Notes: generated from the sequence alone by a model not told the origin. DNA of 64,000 nucleotides from Prunella strophiata (GCA_036583965.1 JAZBQD010000015.1:65936330-66000329); one strand, 5' to 3'; numbered from the stretch's first letter, positions 37,471 to 50,900 are shown. A program made the numbers and translations.

Positions 37471-40376
37471 TCAGAGACTAATTACAATACTGGGGAAAAA
37501 AAAACTATCTAGTTCTGCACTGGTACTATCATAAAGTACCAACTTTGTTTTGCTTGTAGCTCCTTAAAATTTATCCAATAGATTTCATTTTCTTAGCAAA
37601 GTTCTACAGACACCCTAAGAGTGGTTCTCACACTCTCAGATAGGTATGGGTCATGCATTGAAAACATCTGCTAAGGGGAAGCAAATGACATTCATGTAAA
37701 AAAATCCCAAAACCTTAACAGTAACTAAATACAGGAAAGTTTTGTTTTCTTTTTCTCATTTCATAGTAATTAACAATATTTTTTACTTTAAATTGCAATA
37801 AATCCCCTCAATTTCACTCCTCCTGCTCCATTCCATGGAATTTCTCCAAAGAAATAATGAAGTTGAATAGTTATGCTTGCAGAAATTGCTATTAGTTTAT
37901 CAATGCCTGAACCAACAAAAGAATTTTTCATGCACCTGCACAAAAGAGAAGGAACTGAACAGCTTTCAAGAAATGTGCTATATTTCAATATGTCCTGGTG
38001 ACATGCAGAAGTATATCTACAATTCTGAAAGGAGTAGAGATGGAAGAATAGGTGGAGAGAGAAATTTTTACACTCATGCTTCTTTGTAATGAATTCATCA
38101 ATATTAGAACAAATAATGCTGCCTTGTTCCAGGAACAATTCTAGGCCAATAAATTTTGCATCCAATTCTAAAACATCATTTTAGTAATTTCTAAAATGCA
38201 AACCAATGTTAATGTTTCAGTATCTTTTACACTTAAATGTAATATTTCACTTTATTATTTCCTTATTTGCATTTGCTCTTATTTTGATTTATTCTATTCT
38301 AATTTATTTTGCAATTTTAACCAATTTTGGGGTATATTTAGTGTTTTATGAATTCTGATGGTTTTGTTAACCAAACACGACAGCATATTTAGCGGATTGT
38401 AGCAGGTTTCCATCTACTCCTCAGCACCAAACTGTTGAGACATTAATGTATGCCCAAATTAGACCAAAGCAGCAAGTGAGTTTAGACTGGCTTAACCTTC
38501 CCCAAAGTTTTAAGAGAGCTCATTAATGTTGCTCTGCACAGCATCTATATTCTTATAATGAAGACATGATGTGATATTGCTTTGATACTTTCTTGCCACA
38601 CTCCCAACACCTTGCAAGCAATTGACCTTTTAAGCCCTTTTATTCTTACAGTTACCAGGTTTTCTCATCACAATTCTTAGCTTTGACTCCTCCTGTAAAG
38701 GCTCCTGAAGTCCTCCTTATATTTTCCAGGTTTATTAGAAGGCCCAAGAAGAAAGGGGGAAACAAAAGGCCAGGGTGTCACTACCCTTATTCAAACCTAT
38801 GAATAATGCTTTGCTCTGTAAATAATGCATTGAACTCACAGCATATGGTACAGGTGTTAGCTTGCCAGAGTTTATAATATATTCATAATATATTATAATA
38901 TATATTTGGGGAATATATGGGGATTGGGAGAAGACTTGCTCTTCATTTGAAGATGAAAATAACAAAAGTCAACAAATATTTTAAGAAAACTGTTTACAAT
39001 GAAAAAATATGCAGTTACATTAGTGTTTCAGTAGATGAAATCCAGCCTCAGGACTCAGCTTGAGACAAAATCTCATCTCAGAATGTCTTGAATTTGGACA
39101 GATGCAAAACTTAACAGGTTCATGGAGACATCTTTAAATAGAGCATAACAGAGTGTTCAGTTTACTGGGGGCAAATGTTACAGACAAATTTCATTGAAAA
39201 CCCACTTCATCTTTTTGCCCAACTTCTGCTTTCTTGTTAATGCATATCCATGTATAAATTGTGAAAGCCTAATGAAGATTTTAAAGACAAAGTCAAAGAG
39301 AAAACAAAACAAAGCAAACACATTCAATTCCCTCTGCAGAGCATTTGCAAAAAGGTATCAGACTAGATACTTTTCAGTTAGAGAAGAGCAGGGGAATGGA
39401 CACAAAGACTGACTTTCCACAGAAAGATGACAGTTGCTTTGGAAATACAGAGAGAAAAAAAAGTAATTATTTTTCCTCTCTGCCTCCAGCTCCTTTCTTC
39501 TTTTTATTCCTCAAGGAATTAACTTTTTTTTTAACCAGGAACGCAAGTGCATTGGGGTAACTAAACTTCAATAAATTAAGCAACAGCTGTTCCTTTTAGA
39601 ATTCCAGTTGTAAAAATTGATTAATTAACTACTAAATATTTCATCAATAAATTTACTTCCTGAATGTGTGCCTGCTGGAATGTAAAATGCTGAACCCGCT
39701 TTTTTACCTTTCTACATTCAGGTGTTAGAGCCAGAAGTGGAAAGCAAATGAAACATGGCAGATGAGTATTCTGCTGCTGCAAAGAAGTCTCTGGAGCTGT
39801 AAAAGGTAATTCAGTACAGCTTCTGTAAACTACACTTCAGACAAGATGACTAATAGGAATAATCATGAAATCAGCAATATAAAGGAAAATATAACTTCCT
39901 GCAATAAAATGAGAAAGGCATTCAAAGACAGAGACAAACTGGGAGGTTGACTTTGCTACACCTTGCAGTAATGAGCAGTGATCAAGATTACAAAGAAGGG
40001 ATTTGTGCCTGAAAGCTGGCCTGCTTCTTTCAAGCATAGCAGTTGATCTAATAAAAGATAGTATCTCCTCTAAAACCTTGCCTCTCTTAGATTTTTGATC
40101 AATTCTTATTAGAAAAAATAGTGCTGTTTCATTTTTCATTGAGGATTTTAAAGAGCTTTACAAAGAGGTTTATAGGCATCACTGGGATTCTTGATGCATG
40201 AAGTACAATGGCCTACATCCTCAGAGAGTCCTTGGTGCTTTGACAGTCCATATCCTGACTTAGATACTGATGTGCCATTAGATGGAGACAGCCAGGTGCC
40301 TCAGCACAGAACATCGGGAAGGCCAATGTGATGAAGCTGGTTGAGTGATGCTGCTGGAGATGGAGGTGCCCCTCTT

Positions 40377-40385
40377 CCCCCCCCC
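40377..40385. repeat. Poly-C run (9 bases)
   Basis: A run of nine C residues within a pyrimidine-rich stretch (CCTCTTCCCC...CACCCTCTCC). Confidence 0.9.
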
Positions 40386-40789
40386 ACCCTCTCCAACACA
40401 GGTGCTATTCTGAGCTGGGACTTGCACAATTCACCATTATGCACTGTCCCCTCAAGACAGATACTTAAGCCATCCCTTACTCACAGAATACAGACAACAT
40501 CCTCTCCAAACATCATGGAGCTCTCACTTTGAATATCAAGTTCCAGTTTCAAACACTTTAAATATCTGAAAATGTTTGGCCCCTTCTCCTCTATCTCTTG
40601 GTACAGTTCATTCATTCTACTTCTACTACATACCCCAATCCAATGAACATTTAATCACCTCATTGAAATTGGAACAGCTCAAAACAAGGGAAGGACAATC
40701 TTGACTCCCTGTCCCATCACCCTTTCTCAAAGCTTACTCTGAGCCTGTTGTTTAAGGTGCTTAAGAGAGGCAGAAAATGCAAATTCATA

Positions 40790-40868
40790 TCTACTTAGGC
40801 AGAGGTGGGACTTGAAGTGGGAAGAAATGGGATCTCCCAACTGCTGGATGAATGTCACTAGACCAGAA
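40790..40868. mobile_element. Possible ancient SINE/CR1 3' relic
   Basis: GGCAGAGGTGGGACTTGAAG followed by GGGATCTCCCAACTGCTGGA and GTCACTAGACC follows the order of an old dispersed amniote sequence (GGCAGAGCTGGGATTTGAACC...CTCCC...CCTAACCACTAGACC). Decay is strong, so the family is uncertain. Confidence 0.35.
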
Positions 40869-41965
40869 CGGATAGAACAGACAGAATGGTGCCATCACCA
40901 CAACACTGAATCTTGCATCCATTTCTAAGTTTGAAATCCTGACAGGTCTGAGGTACAAGACATGCTGAAGTGCTCAGCAGTCTCCAGGCTGGAGACACAC
41001 CAGGCATGTCAACGAGCAGGACATAAGACAAAGCAGGAACATCTCAACATTAGATGTTTAGACTATACCTGATATCCAGAGATAAGTGGTTCTGACCATA
41101 TGTGATTCCAAGACCTCTATATTTTCTTATCTTGGAAATAAATACCTTCGCACTTTGGGAATGCCCAAGAACCACCATCTTCCAAATCTAGAACACAGAG
41201 CAGCAGACTGTGAACAGAAGAGACATCTATGGTACAATAATTCCAGCTTTTTTAATTAATAGCTGACATGCTCAATGAGAGCTTGGATACTGAAGAAAGA
41301 GAGAGAAACCTGATGATGGCATGAAGCTGTGCTAGGACCAAGAAAATGTGGACAAAGCTCTGTATACCTGGGGTCAAACTTCCCAGGCTGTCTCAGTTAA
41401 GTTCTGTTTTTTTCATATGGCAGTTTCACATGTGCACATTACCTGTGCAGCTGAACAGAGCTGGGAATGACTTCATTTGAACCCATTCCTATTCAAACTG
41501 CAGGCACAAACCCTGTGAAGATCATGAATTACATCCTGGACTTTGCACACATTTTTCTCTGTGAGTAATCTTATTTTCATACAAAAGCAGGCTTTTAATA
41601 TCCTTTGCCAGACAGCTACCAAAATTTCATGGGTGTATGAGATGGACACATTTCATGACCCTTTAACTAATTATTGTGCCATTACTACCCTTGGTGCTTT
41701 CTACATTTGCTGACCTCAGACTAAACTTACATACCTCTCTTCACATGATTTCAGACTGAGTATGACTTTCCTCTCATATCTATTTTCATTTAACTCTGAT
41801 CTGTTCCTTTTATGAAATTCTGAATTGGTTTTCACAGAAATCTTATCTGAAATCAAAGCTCTGTTTCTATGTAATGCTTTGGGATAAGGCCTTATCTCAT
41901 GCCATTATTAAAAACAGAAAGCTCTTTTATTCAGGTATATTTTTGACCTCTGCTCTTCTCTATTT

Positions 41966-42057
41966 GGAACAAAACCTACAGCCTTACAGCCAAAAACAGA
42001 AGCAGCATCACTCGGTTCCCAGTTCTATACCTTAACCGCTAGATGATGCTTCCTGTG
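41966..42057. mobile_element. Ancient amniote repeat relic (CR1 3' type)
   Basis: CGGTTCCCAGTTCTATACC then TTAACCGCTAGATGATGCTT then CC matches the order TGGTTCCCAG...CTCTAACCACTAGACCATGCTTCC common in old CR1-type repeats of turtles, crocodiles and birds. The identification is by remembered consensus, so moderate confidence only. Confidence 0.45.
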
Positions 42058-43630
42058 AGTATATAAAATTTCATTTAAATGCAAAATCTCATTATGTTTG
42101 CTTACACTAACGATGTGTTAATATCATTTTTTTATATCCTGCCTTTCCTTGACCTCTCTAGTCCTCCAGGGCTTAGCAGATTTTCAAGGTCCATTACAGC
42201 AGTGGAAGAAGGTTTATGTGACTACTTGTCACTCAGCTTGTATGTTAAAGGTTCCCATAAAACAGCTGGGGACATTTATTACACCATAGTCAGCACTGCT
42301 TGAACAAAGCACTCCATGACTCTGTGTGAACAAAATTTCTGACAATACAGATATTTTAGGAAACAAGCAGAAAAATTTAGAGGGTATTACCACCAGACAG
42401 GCACTCATATTATCCAAGAGTTCAGCACTTTCAATATGTGATGAAATATCCAAAAGTACTTTTTTTGCAACCACATGTATAGAATGGGATGCATTCTGCT
42501 TAAACAGAGGACACTGTATTTGTATAAAATAGTGTTAAGACAGCCTCAATCCCAGCCCATAATAATTACAGTAAAACAACATGTGGTTCTGTAGATAAAG
42601 TTACCAGGTAAGAGGATAAAGAGTTATTGTTAGTATACAGCGCTCTGCCAAGAAATAATGACTAACAAGAAATTAAGAAACAAGTAGAATTTAATAAAAG
42701 ACAATAAAAGTGGCTATATTGCACATCAATTTATTGCAAAAGCTATTAATAGTAAAACTACAACTTATTTGTGACTCTGGCTTATTATGTAGGTTGTGAA
42801 GATGTTTTCTGAGTGCAGAAGGTAGGTAGAAGAAACATTCTATGTTCTGCAAAAGCTTGGGCTCTATTTAAAAATTTTTTCAACCAGAAATGGAGTATCT
42901 GAGGAAGAATAATTGTAACAAGTCTCATTATCTTCTGAAAAACCAAGGCATCACAGACAATGTATTTGTCCAACAATATAACCATATGTTCATGTTCTTT
43001 TGATCAGCAGCAATATTAGCCAGCTAAGCTTCAAATATGAACAGCACTTTAGTGCCCACCTTTTCATTGAGTTGGCAAACAGGCACAGTGAATGAAGTAC
43101 TCACTGCACTGAGAAATGGTCAAAATTGGAATTTCTGTTCTGCAGGAAACTCTGACCCTTCAAAATTTGATGATGCTCTAAATCAGAAAGAATGTCCCTA
43201 ATTCAGAATTTCCCATTAAACAAATGGCTTGAAGAAAAGAGATTCAGGAATCTAAAACAAAAGCATTTTGGTAATGACAAAACAATTTATTTTGATATGA
43301 TTAATGGTTTTAGTTTGATATGGTAAAAAGCTTTGCATCAATTGTATCTAAATGCTGTCTAAACCATTTGGATTACATTTGACGTCATCACAGTAACATG
43401 GTTAACATTAATACATAATGTAAAAGGACAAAATAAAGAACTGGACTTATTAAACCTGAAGATTTTTATGGAACTGAAATAATTATTCTTGACAGCTCCC
43501 CATGGATATCTCTACTGTATCTGTTATAAAATCTTAACATATGACTACCCTTCATTCTCTGGTAATAAACAAAACAATCCTCCCTTTTCTTGCCCCAAAA
43601 CAACTCGATTGAAAAATGTGATTAGGTATG

Positions 43631-43684
43631 GCCTTTCTGAAGTAAGTGGGAGTTCTGGCACTGACATCAATTAAGTCAGAACTT
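43631..43684. mobile_element. Ancient amniote repeat relic (CR1/L3-like)
   Basis: GGCCTTTCTGAAGTAAGTGG, GAGTTCTGGCACTGACATCA and ATTAAGTCAGAAC follow the GAAGTCAATGGGAGTTTTGCCATTGACTTCAATG order of an old dispersed repeat. It is more decayed than the copy near 15.98 kb. Confidence 0.4.
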
Positions 43685-44169
43685 TTTTCACTGATTTCAG
43701 AAGGACTACTTGTGTACTTGAAAACATGCGAACATAAATCCTGTATTGATCTGGAACCTTAACAACAAAACTTCAAAGGAAATGATCCCATCTAAATCCC
43801 AGCTGAGAGCATAGGGCAAGACTCTTAAACATAGTGCACAGACTCTCAAAAAAGCAAAAACGTTGTCTGGCCAGATTCTGAGACCATTTTCCATTAATTT
43901 ACATCATCTGGAACAGCAGCAAAAATAGATTATTTCAAAATCAGTATGACCAGTCCACCAATTTTAAAGCGTCTTCAACCACAGGAAAAGAGTAACACTA
44001 TTTTTATCATACACTTAGGAAAAAAAACCATTACTGTTACTGCATTATTAAAATCTGCATACTTATAAATAAGGTAGTGATTTCCAACATGAAGAAGATA
44101 CTGTTCTCAACAGTCAATACAATAAAACTAAATCATGTGGTAAGATAAACAAGAGATTTCACCAAATGT

Positions 44170-44345
44170 GGGCAAATATGCCTCAGGCACCATCTATTAT
44201 GTGCACATCTGCCCACAGAGCAGATTGCTATCATCTAGCGTTATCAAAGGGCTCCATGTATTTCTCAGAAAACAAGCACAAACACTCTCAATAAATCCTG
44301 GCGCTAAATACATGTTCCTCCGCCAGTAAGTCATTGTCTTCCACC
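44170..44345. promoter_or_regulatory. Candidate conserved non-coding element
   Basis: Unique block with GCTATCATCTAGCGTTATC (retained CpG), a TCAAAG TCF-like core, CCTGGCGCTAAATAC and CCTCCGCCAG. Three isolated CpGs in AT-rich, repeat-free DNA hint at constraint. Evidence is textural only. Confidence 0.25.
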
Positions 44346-46487
44346 TTGGTTATGTCTGAGAGAAAATGAGAGAAAATGTTTCTTTTTTTGTGTGTGTGAA
44401 TTCAAATAAAAAGAAGAGCTGATTCTCTTCTTCCCTCCTGCCTAATCCCTTGAGCATGTGCTTTACTGCAGACTTGAAAAGCCTTGTGGGGCCCTTTTGT
44501 CATGGTACAGGCAGGGCCTCATTGCCAAGCCCATCTACACTGCCTGCCCCTTTTCTGATGGTACCTAGGAGACAAATTTCTTTGGATGTCTGCTGGCCTG
44601 GATACAAACATGAAGCTAAAGATCCTTACATCATTTTTTCCCAGTATAGTCTAAAGAACATCCCCCCTGCTGCAGCTGATGAAAGACTAACTACCATCTT
44701 CATCTACCTCCAAAATCAGCTGGTGCAAAGTAAAATGTGTCTTAACGTCCAACAATAGAGAAGCATATTTAAGGGCAAGTAGAAAACAATATTTCAATCA
44801 CGAATCATGCAACACAAATTATTGCAAAATGGCCTTGAAATTTTCAGGATGATCACTTAAAAGCCTCTTTGTTTTCTTTAAATGAATGTTTATTTTTGGT
44901 ACATTAACTCAGTATTTTTGGTATCAGTAGGTGGAATGCATACTTTAATTTAAACTTTGTAAGAATATTAGCCAGAGCTTTGCAACTGCATTCATCGAAA
45001 TAGATGACTGTATTTAATGCTGAAGTATAACCTTGCTTACTTTCCAAAATTAATTTGCAAAGGGAGTGGATTACTCTGAGAATAATTAATGTGATAGGGA
45101 GGGTTTTTTTTTTAATCTCAATGTCATTATTTGAAACTGACTAAACCAAATTTGTTACATTAAGTAACCTGGGCAACCAAATGGAATTTGAACTCTTCTT
45201 CCAGGTACAGCAATATAGCTGGAAACAAAGCTGTGACACGAAGTAGATTACCCAAAGAAAGTAGTTCTATCAACCCTATTTAAACTGGCCAGAGTGACTG
45301 AACTGTGTTCCCAGAGTGACTACACCACAGAGATGGAAAACGAGCAGTGATCCTCCCAAGTAACAAGGTCTTTAGTAAAGTCCCACCCATTGCTATGGAA
45401 GAACCTTCATGGATCCCATTGGATCTCTATTAGAACTATGGCAGCCAGAAACAAGACAAAACAGAGATGGGGAGCAAGTAGGTATCCACTGAAATGCGAG
45501 GCTAAGGACCACCTCTCTGTGTTGACAGATGTGGTGCACCTTTTTGACAATGCAATTCCACTGAGGTTCTCTAATCCCTATTTAAGTATTGTTGGATACT
45601 GTTAGTGAATTTTCCACGTTTTAGATGCTCAAGGAATGATCAAGCACCTTGCTCTATCAATGCAAATTTTTACCTATGTTTATTAATTATGTCTATCAAC
45701 AGCAAAAGCATGTAAGGTGTTTAACAATGATGAGAATTAATGGCTTATTAGAATGTGCGAAAGGTTCACTAGAAACTCGTGGCTAATGGCCAGAAGTCAA
45801 CATTACCACAAGCATAAAACTAGAGTAACTGCAAAAATGATTCCAGGCCAATTAAGGTTCAGTAAACATTCAGCATCTGTGGGTTCCTTATGGTTTTTAT
45901 TAACCCAGAATTAAAGCTTTATGCACATAATTCTTTACCATTTTTTTTCTTTATGCTTAAAATAAGAAGCTTCTCCCTAAAGGTCTCCCAAGGTCTGAAT
46001 CTTTCACTACATTTAATCACTTTTGTTGTCTTTCCTTCTTCTTGGCAGCAATTTTGCCTGAGTACTCCTGGGACTGGTGTTGCATTACAGACTCATCAAT
46101 GATTTGCTGCTTACTTTACATTATCCCACAAGTGCTGAGGCAAACAGTTCCTTGCCAGGATCAAATGATCCTCTATATTTGCCTGCAGTTTAAAATCTTG
46201 TTAATGTTGACACTTCTGACGAAAGCTCCACATTGACACTGGACTGTGTGAAACCTGCAGGCTTTGGTGACTGCCACATAAACAGGTACCTAGGGCACAA
46301 AGTTTTTTCTAGGTCCTCTATTTGCCCACAGGGACACAATCAACTTAAGGAACATCCTAACCAGAAACAACGTCAAATAGAACAGCTAACACAGCCTGTC
46401 TGTCTGGAGGTGATGCTGCTGATGGGTGACAGAGAGACTGCTTGCCATCCTATGTTGCTAAATCAGTGTGTCTGAGGATTTTGCTCT

Positions 46488-46550
46488 AAAGTCAATTAAC
46501 TTTAATGGTAAGACTCCAAATTGCTTCAATGATCTTTGGACCAAGCTCAA
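46488..46550. mobile_element. Ancient amniote repeat relic (CR1/L3-like)
   Basis: AAAGTCAATTAACTTTAATG, GTAAGACTCCAAATTGCTTC, AATGATCTTTGGACCAAGCTC follow the GAAGTCAATGG...AGACTCCCATTGACTTCAATG...TTGGATCAGG order of the same old repeat class. Confidence 0.42.
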
Positions 46551-48177
46551 TAAGAACTAATTAGGTCTCCATTCCAAAGGTTAGTTGTCAGAATTACTAA
46601 TGGATTTTTGTTTATTTGTTTTTAAGATTGGACAAGAGGGTGTCCTTTAGTTATTTAGAGGAACTGACATAATTTGGAAAGTCTTCAGTTAAAATACTGG
46701 TGCCAGTATCAAAAAATTTAATTTCAGGTAAACACAGAAATAAAAAAAATTTACACACTGTGCAAATGTGGTCCACTTCATGGGGACAAAGGAAACACAA
46801 ACTGACATCTGTAATTTAGTTCTGTGGTATTTACTACACTGCACAGCCTTACCAAACCTTGCATGTATTTAACGTGAGTACAGCTAAGTTTCTTGTCTAT
46901 AGCTTCCAGTTCTGACAACAAAGTCTAGGACTGGGGCTGGACTTTTCAGAACTCATCTCCCTCCCTCTGCTGAAAACTCTTGACATAGGAGAAGACTGTA
47001 TGTCTGAAGAACTTACCACAGGAGAGAACAAACTGGAAGAAAGACTCTGATGAAGGTTCCTCATGTGGGAGTGATACCACAGCAAATGCCTGTGCCGTCT
47101 CGGCACTTTCTACGATTTATTTATTCAGTCAGCAGATCATCACCTGCAAACCAAATTATAAATACTCAAAATCTGAAAGTCACAAATTAGACCAAAGTCA
47201 TTTACATCATGATTTTTCTCCTACTTTTCCTTCCTTTCTTATCCTGGCAACTGCAGGAAATACTTGAAGTTCAAAGTACAATAAATATAATCCAATCAAA
47301 TAGCATTTATAGCATACAAGACAGGAAACAGAGATGTAGCTCTTCACTATGAATTGGTCAGAAAACAAAATGATTTAACTTGAAATGCAGTGTTGAAAAA
47401 AAGACTTAAATTCAGTCTTTGGATACTGGAGTCCAATTCTCTCTGGCACTAACAAAATGTCATGTCATTTTCTGGAAGAACAAGGTCTGCACTTTTGCTG
47501 CTGAGCTCTGAAAACCAAGTTACAGGAGGAGAGGAGGGTCTGTCTTCGTGGTATGGTGGATGAGAGAAAAGTCATAGTTCACACCCTCATATGGTGCATA
47601 CAAAGGCAGAGACACAAAAAAACTCTTCCTGGGGACAGGGACTGCCCTTCTTTCTCCCTGATGGGGACTAACCCTCCTGAAATACAATGGAGTAAAGGAG
47701 GAGGGTTGCTCCCCTCTCCTCCATCTCCCATCCACCTTGCAGTCATGAAAGGAGTAAGTTCAAATGAATTCTGGCACAGGTTTTCCACAGGCTTCCCCAC
47801 CTGCCCCTTTGCCAGAGGCCTTGTCAGCTGAAATGTGTGCCTGCTCTGTGCCTGCGCCAAGTCAAGGTCACTCACTGCCTCAAAGCAGAAGAGACACCAG
47901 GATACAATTATAAATGCTGACGGTTACCTAATGGAAGTCAGGGTGGGCACAGGAATACGCCCACACATCACTTGTTCTGTGTTTCGACACAAACCCTTGG
48001 CAACCAGGTTTGGTCTGATGTGATGGGCTGAGGGCTGGGCAGCAGTTCAGAGTCTCTTGCTGTGAGATTAGAGATTTAGGTTGACTGTGCAGCTCTGGTG
48101 TTTAGAAGCAGTGACACTTGAGCTGAAGACAATGAAAATGTGGGCAAACACCCTTTCTGAAAATCAGTTTCTCAACA

Positions 48178-48376
48178 GTCACAGAGTCATAGAACCACAG
48201 AATGGTTTGGGTGGGAAGGGACCTTAAAAATCATAGAGTTTCAATCCCTCTGACATGGGCAGAGACATCTCCCAGTAGACCAGGTTTCTCTAAGCCCCAT
48301 CTAAACTGGCTTTGAATTTTCCATGGATGAGGCATTCAAAACTTCTCTGGGCAAGGTCTTCTAATAGCACTGAGAA
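48178..48376 (-). mobile_element. CR1 LINE 3' end, 5' truncated
   Basis: The plus strand reads, in order, AGAACCACAGAATGGTTTGG, GTGGGAAGGGACCTTAAAAA, TCATAGAGTTTCAATCCC, GACATGGGCAGAGACATC, AGACCAGGTTTCTCTAAGCC, CCATCTAAACTGGCTTTGAA and ACTTCTCTGGGCAAG. This is the standard avian CR1 3' region in minus orientation, including the remains of the ATTCTATG-type tail at its plus-strand start. About 200 bp remain and substitutions are frequent, so the copy is old and inactive. A 62-codon frame on minus at 48290-48478 comes from it and is not a gene. Confidence 0.93.
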
Positions 48377-50692
48377 ACAGTTACTCAGATTTCGAATTAA
48401 CTGACAGACAATAAAAATATTTTGGATTAATATGAAGAAAAATTGGAAGAGCTTAGATGCACTACATCTCTCTGCCAAGCCCAGACTAAAGTCTCAATTA
48501 GGATGTATAAGCATCTTTGCGACCTGTGTGAAAAATAATAATAAAACTGGCATAAAATCATGCCCAGTCAATCAGAATGATCCATAATGTGGAAGTTTTT
48601 AACAAGCTGCTGCCCAACATTTTTGACATGTTTTAAAACAAGCCATCCTGATCAGCCCTGTAGAGGCGAGTGCTTCTAAACTTAATGATTCTCCAAAGAG
48701 GAGAAGGCATAAAGATTTAGCAACTCAGTAGACATGACTGCACAGAGCTCTGCTGCCAGCTTGGAAATGACAAATGATTTGTTAATAAAGAAGCTTTCTT
48801 TTTGTATTATTTTTTGCCAATGAAGTGAAAACAGAGCATTGATTAAGCAATCCAAGCTGAGAAAATTCCATCCAAATTGGATGAGAGCTTTCAGACCAGC
48901 AGCTTCAGACCAGGTTTCAAGGCTTTGAAATACAACTTCTGCTTGTTGCTTGATGCTTAAAGATACCTATCCTGGAGCCACAGACAGTAATTGATGTCAA
49001 GCTGACACTGTAGTTCACAGAAGAATTTCAGTTGTGTGGGCCATGCCACATGCACAACACTTGTGTGAAAAAAATGCTTTCTGTCTCAAATCCTACGAAC
49101 TGAGAGAAAGGATTAATAGAGACATCAACAAAAAAAGTTCTCTGTACAAATAGAGTATGGCTGAAGAATACCAATAGCCCAGCATGCTCCTGACTCAAAA
49201 TCACCCTTCTCTTCCACCTGTCAGATGAAATCATTTGTACAAAAATTCAGACTGAGCCTTTCACTCACAGTATTAGGTTTCTGCACAGCTAAAATTCTAA
49301 ACTTATATCCTGTGGAATAATTTTACCAAAGTCACCATATGTATTCAACAGCAAATAAAAACTAGCTGTCTAGAGGTAATTAAAAATATTTTCAGGTTTT
49401 TTCCTCTTGCAGAAAAGAATTAAATTTTCCAGGGGAGCTTTAAATACAAGCTTTGGCACTCACAGATATTAAAGTTTGAGTGACTCATATTCTCATTCCC
49501 TTGTGTAGCTACATTACTAGACTGTATTTTCCTCACTTCATCATAGAATAGGCTATGTCCACAGCCATAAAGCAGAGATACTGGCATGTCATGGAGCACT
49601 ACGTCCAAACAGGAATACAGGCCCCTAAGTAGAACAGGAGCAATAAGCTAATCTAAATTGTCAGACTCAGACAGCATTATGGAGACATATTTAAATTAAA
49701 ATATGTATAAATTTTTAAGTTGAATGTTTGGTGTTTGGGGGGGGAGGGTATTAAAATAAACTTGCAACAAAACATGCCCTTTCACTAAAAATATCCTAAC
49801 ACACCCATAGAAAACTGCTGCAATGAAAAATTTTCACCTTAATCAGGTCAGTTTGTCTGGACAACTGCTGGGTAAATAGCTATGCTATTCTATTTGTATT
49901 GCAGCTCATGCTCCAGAGCTCGGAAAAATCAACATAGGCATATAAGCCAAGTCAAAAATATGCTTTATTTTTAACAGACAAGCACTGAAAGAAATTGTAT
50001 GGGATTTTTTTCAGCTAGTGATCTGCATATTTTACACATCCAAAAATTAAACCAGTTATTTTTGTGTCTCTGGATTTTAAATTAACACCCATAATTTTAC
50101 AGCCTGTTAACAAATGGATTGTCCCTGATGTAGCAGAATTGCTTTCCTGAAAAGTTTATGCAGGACTACAAATCCTAAGGCTAAGATCCTGTTTTCTGAA
50201 AATCTTGCTCAGAAAACAAGCACAGATACAGGAAGGAGCAAATTTCCCTTACCATGAATTATCAGCCTTATTTAACCTATTATCTCCACATTCTTGATTG
50301 AAAAGTTTCCAATTGTTTGAATACCTCCTTGTTCCCTGAACAAAAAACCCAAAAAACCAAAAAACAAACCTCAAAACACTAAGAATTAAAGAACAAAGGT
50401 TTGTGTTGGTTGTTTTAGAAAAGAAACTGAGAAAAAAACATTATCGGTGATAAACTTATTTGTATTTTTTTTGTTGTTGTTGAAATTACTGAGCACAAAA
50501 TTTGTTGGGTGAGTAACCGCAACACTGGTGCCAGGGGAGACCTTCTTGTAGGACTCTTTGCAACACTGTGATGGTACCTAAAATTCTATTCATAGTCTGA
50601 GTACCATCTTGATGAGATTTTCCTTGAAATTCTTTAATATAACATTATGCAAGCACTTCTACAGGATTTGTTGTTCTTCTTTTTGCAAATCA
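48377..50692. other. AT-rich non-coding DNA with a CNE-like block
   Basis: No supported gene. The block 48520-48900 is listed as a candidate CNE. A G-rich patch (TTTGGGGGGGGAGGG) lies at about 49734-49748, an A/C simple tract at about 50341-50375, and a (TTG) run near 50473. Open frames are short. Confidence 0.5.
48520..48900. promoter_or_regulatory. Candidate conserved non-coding element (large)
   Basis: Nearly 400 bp of repeat-free sequence contain CCAGTCAATCAGAATGATCC, CCATAATGTGG, AGAGGCGAGTGC (retained CpG), CAAATGATTTGTTAATAAAG and a CATTGATTAAGCAATCC stretch. There are PBX/HOX-like TGATTxAT-type and forkhead-like cores. Its length and uniform texture make it the best CNE candidate in the window by eye. 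It lies just beyond a CR1 tail, which is a clear edge between repeat and unique DNA. Confidence 0.3.
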
Positions 50693-50900
50693 TAGAATCA
50701 TAGAATGAAACATAGAATGGTTTGTGTTGGAAGGGATCTTAAAGATCATCTAGTCCCAAGCCCCCTTGCCCTGGACAGGGACACCTCTCACTAGGACAAG
50801 GCTGCTGAAGGCCTTGAACACTGCCATGTTTGTACCTCCCTGGACAACCTGTTCCAGTGTCTCACCACCCTGACAGTAAGGAATTTCTTCATAATTACAG
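50693..50900 (-). mobile_element. CR1 LINE 3' end, 5' truncated
   Basis: The plus strand begins with ATCATAGAATGAAACATAG and AATGGTTTGTGTTGGAAGGG, then ATCTTAAAGATCATCTAGTC, CCCTTGCCCTGGACAGGG, ACACCTCTCACTAGGACAAG, GGACAACCTGTTCCAGTG, TCTCACCACCCTGACAGTAA and GGAATTTCTTC. All blocks match avian CR1 3' ends in minus orientation. It is better preserved than the copy at 48.2 kb, so probably younger. Translated on minus it gives FLTVRVVRHWNRLSREV, a peptide often mis-annotated as protein in bird genomes because it comes from the CR1 3' region. Confidence 0.95.

Larger units (their letters stand above)
33302..41965. other. AT-rich non-coding DNA, no supported gene
   Basis: Named items inside are a GT microsatellite at 34006, a T run at 35525, a CNE-like block at 36520-36720, an ancient repeat at 37411, a C run at 40377 and a SINE-like relic at 40790. 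An AT-only palindrome-rich patch (ATAATATATTCATAATATATTATAAT order) lies near 38873-38905. All open frames are short and unremarkable. Confidence 0.5.
42058..48177. other. AT-rich non-coding DNA with old repeat relics
   Basis: No supported gene. Two ancient repeat relics (43631, 46488) and one CNE-like block (44170-44345) are listed separately. A small 10-base duplication (GAGAGAAAAT) occurs near 44357-44377, and CCAGAGTGACT is repeated near 45289-45320. The GC-richer part at 46.9-48.0 kb has chance frames of up to 98 codons with no recognised family. Confidence 0.5.
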
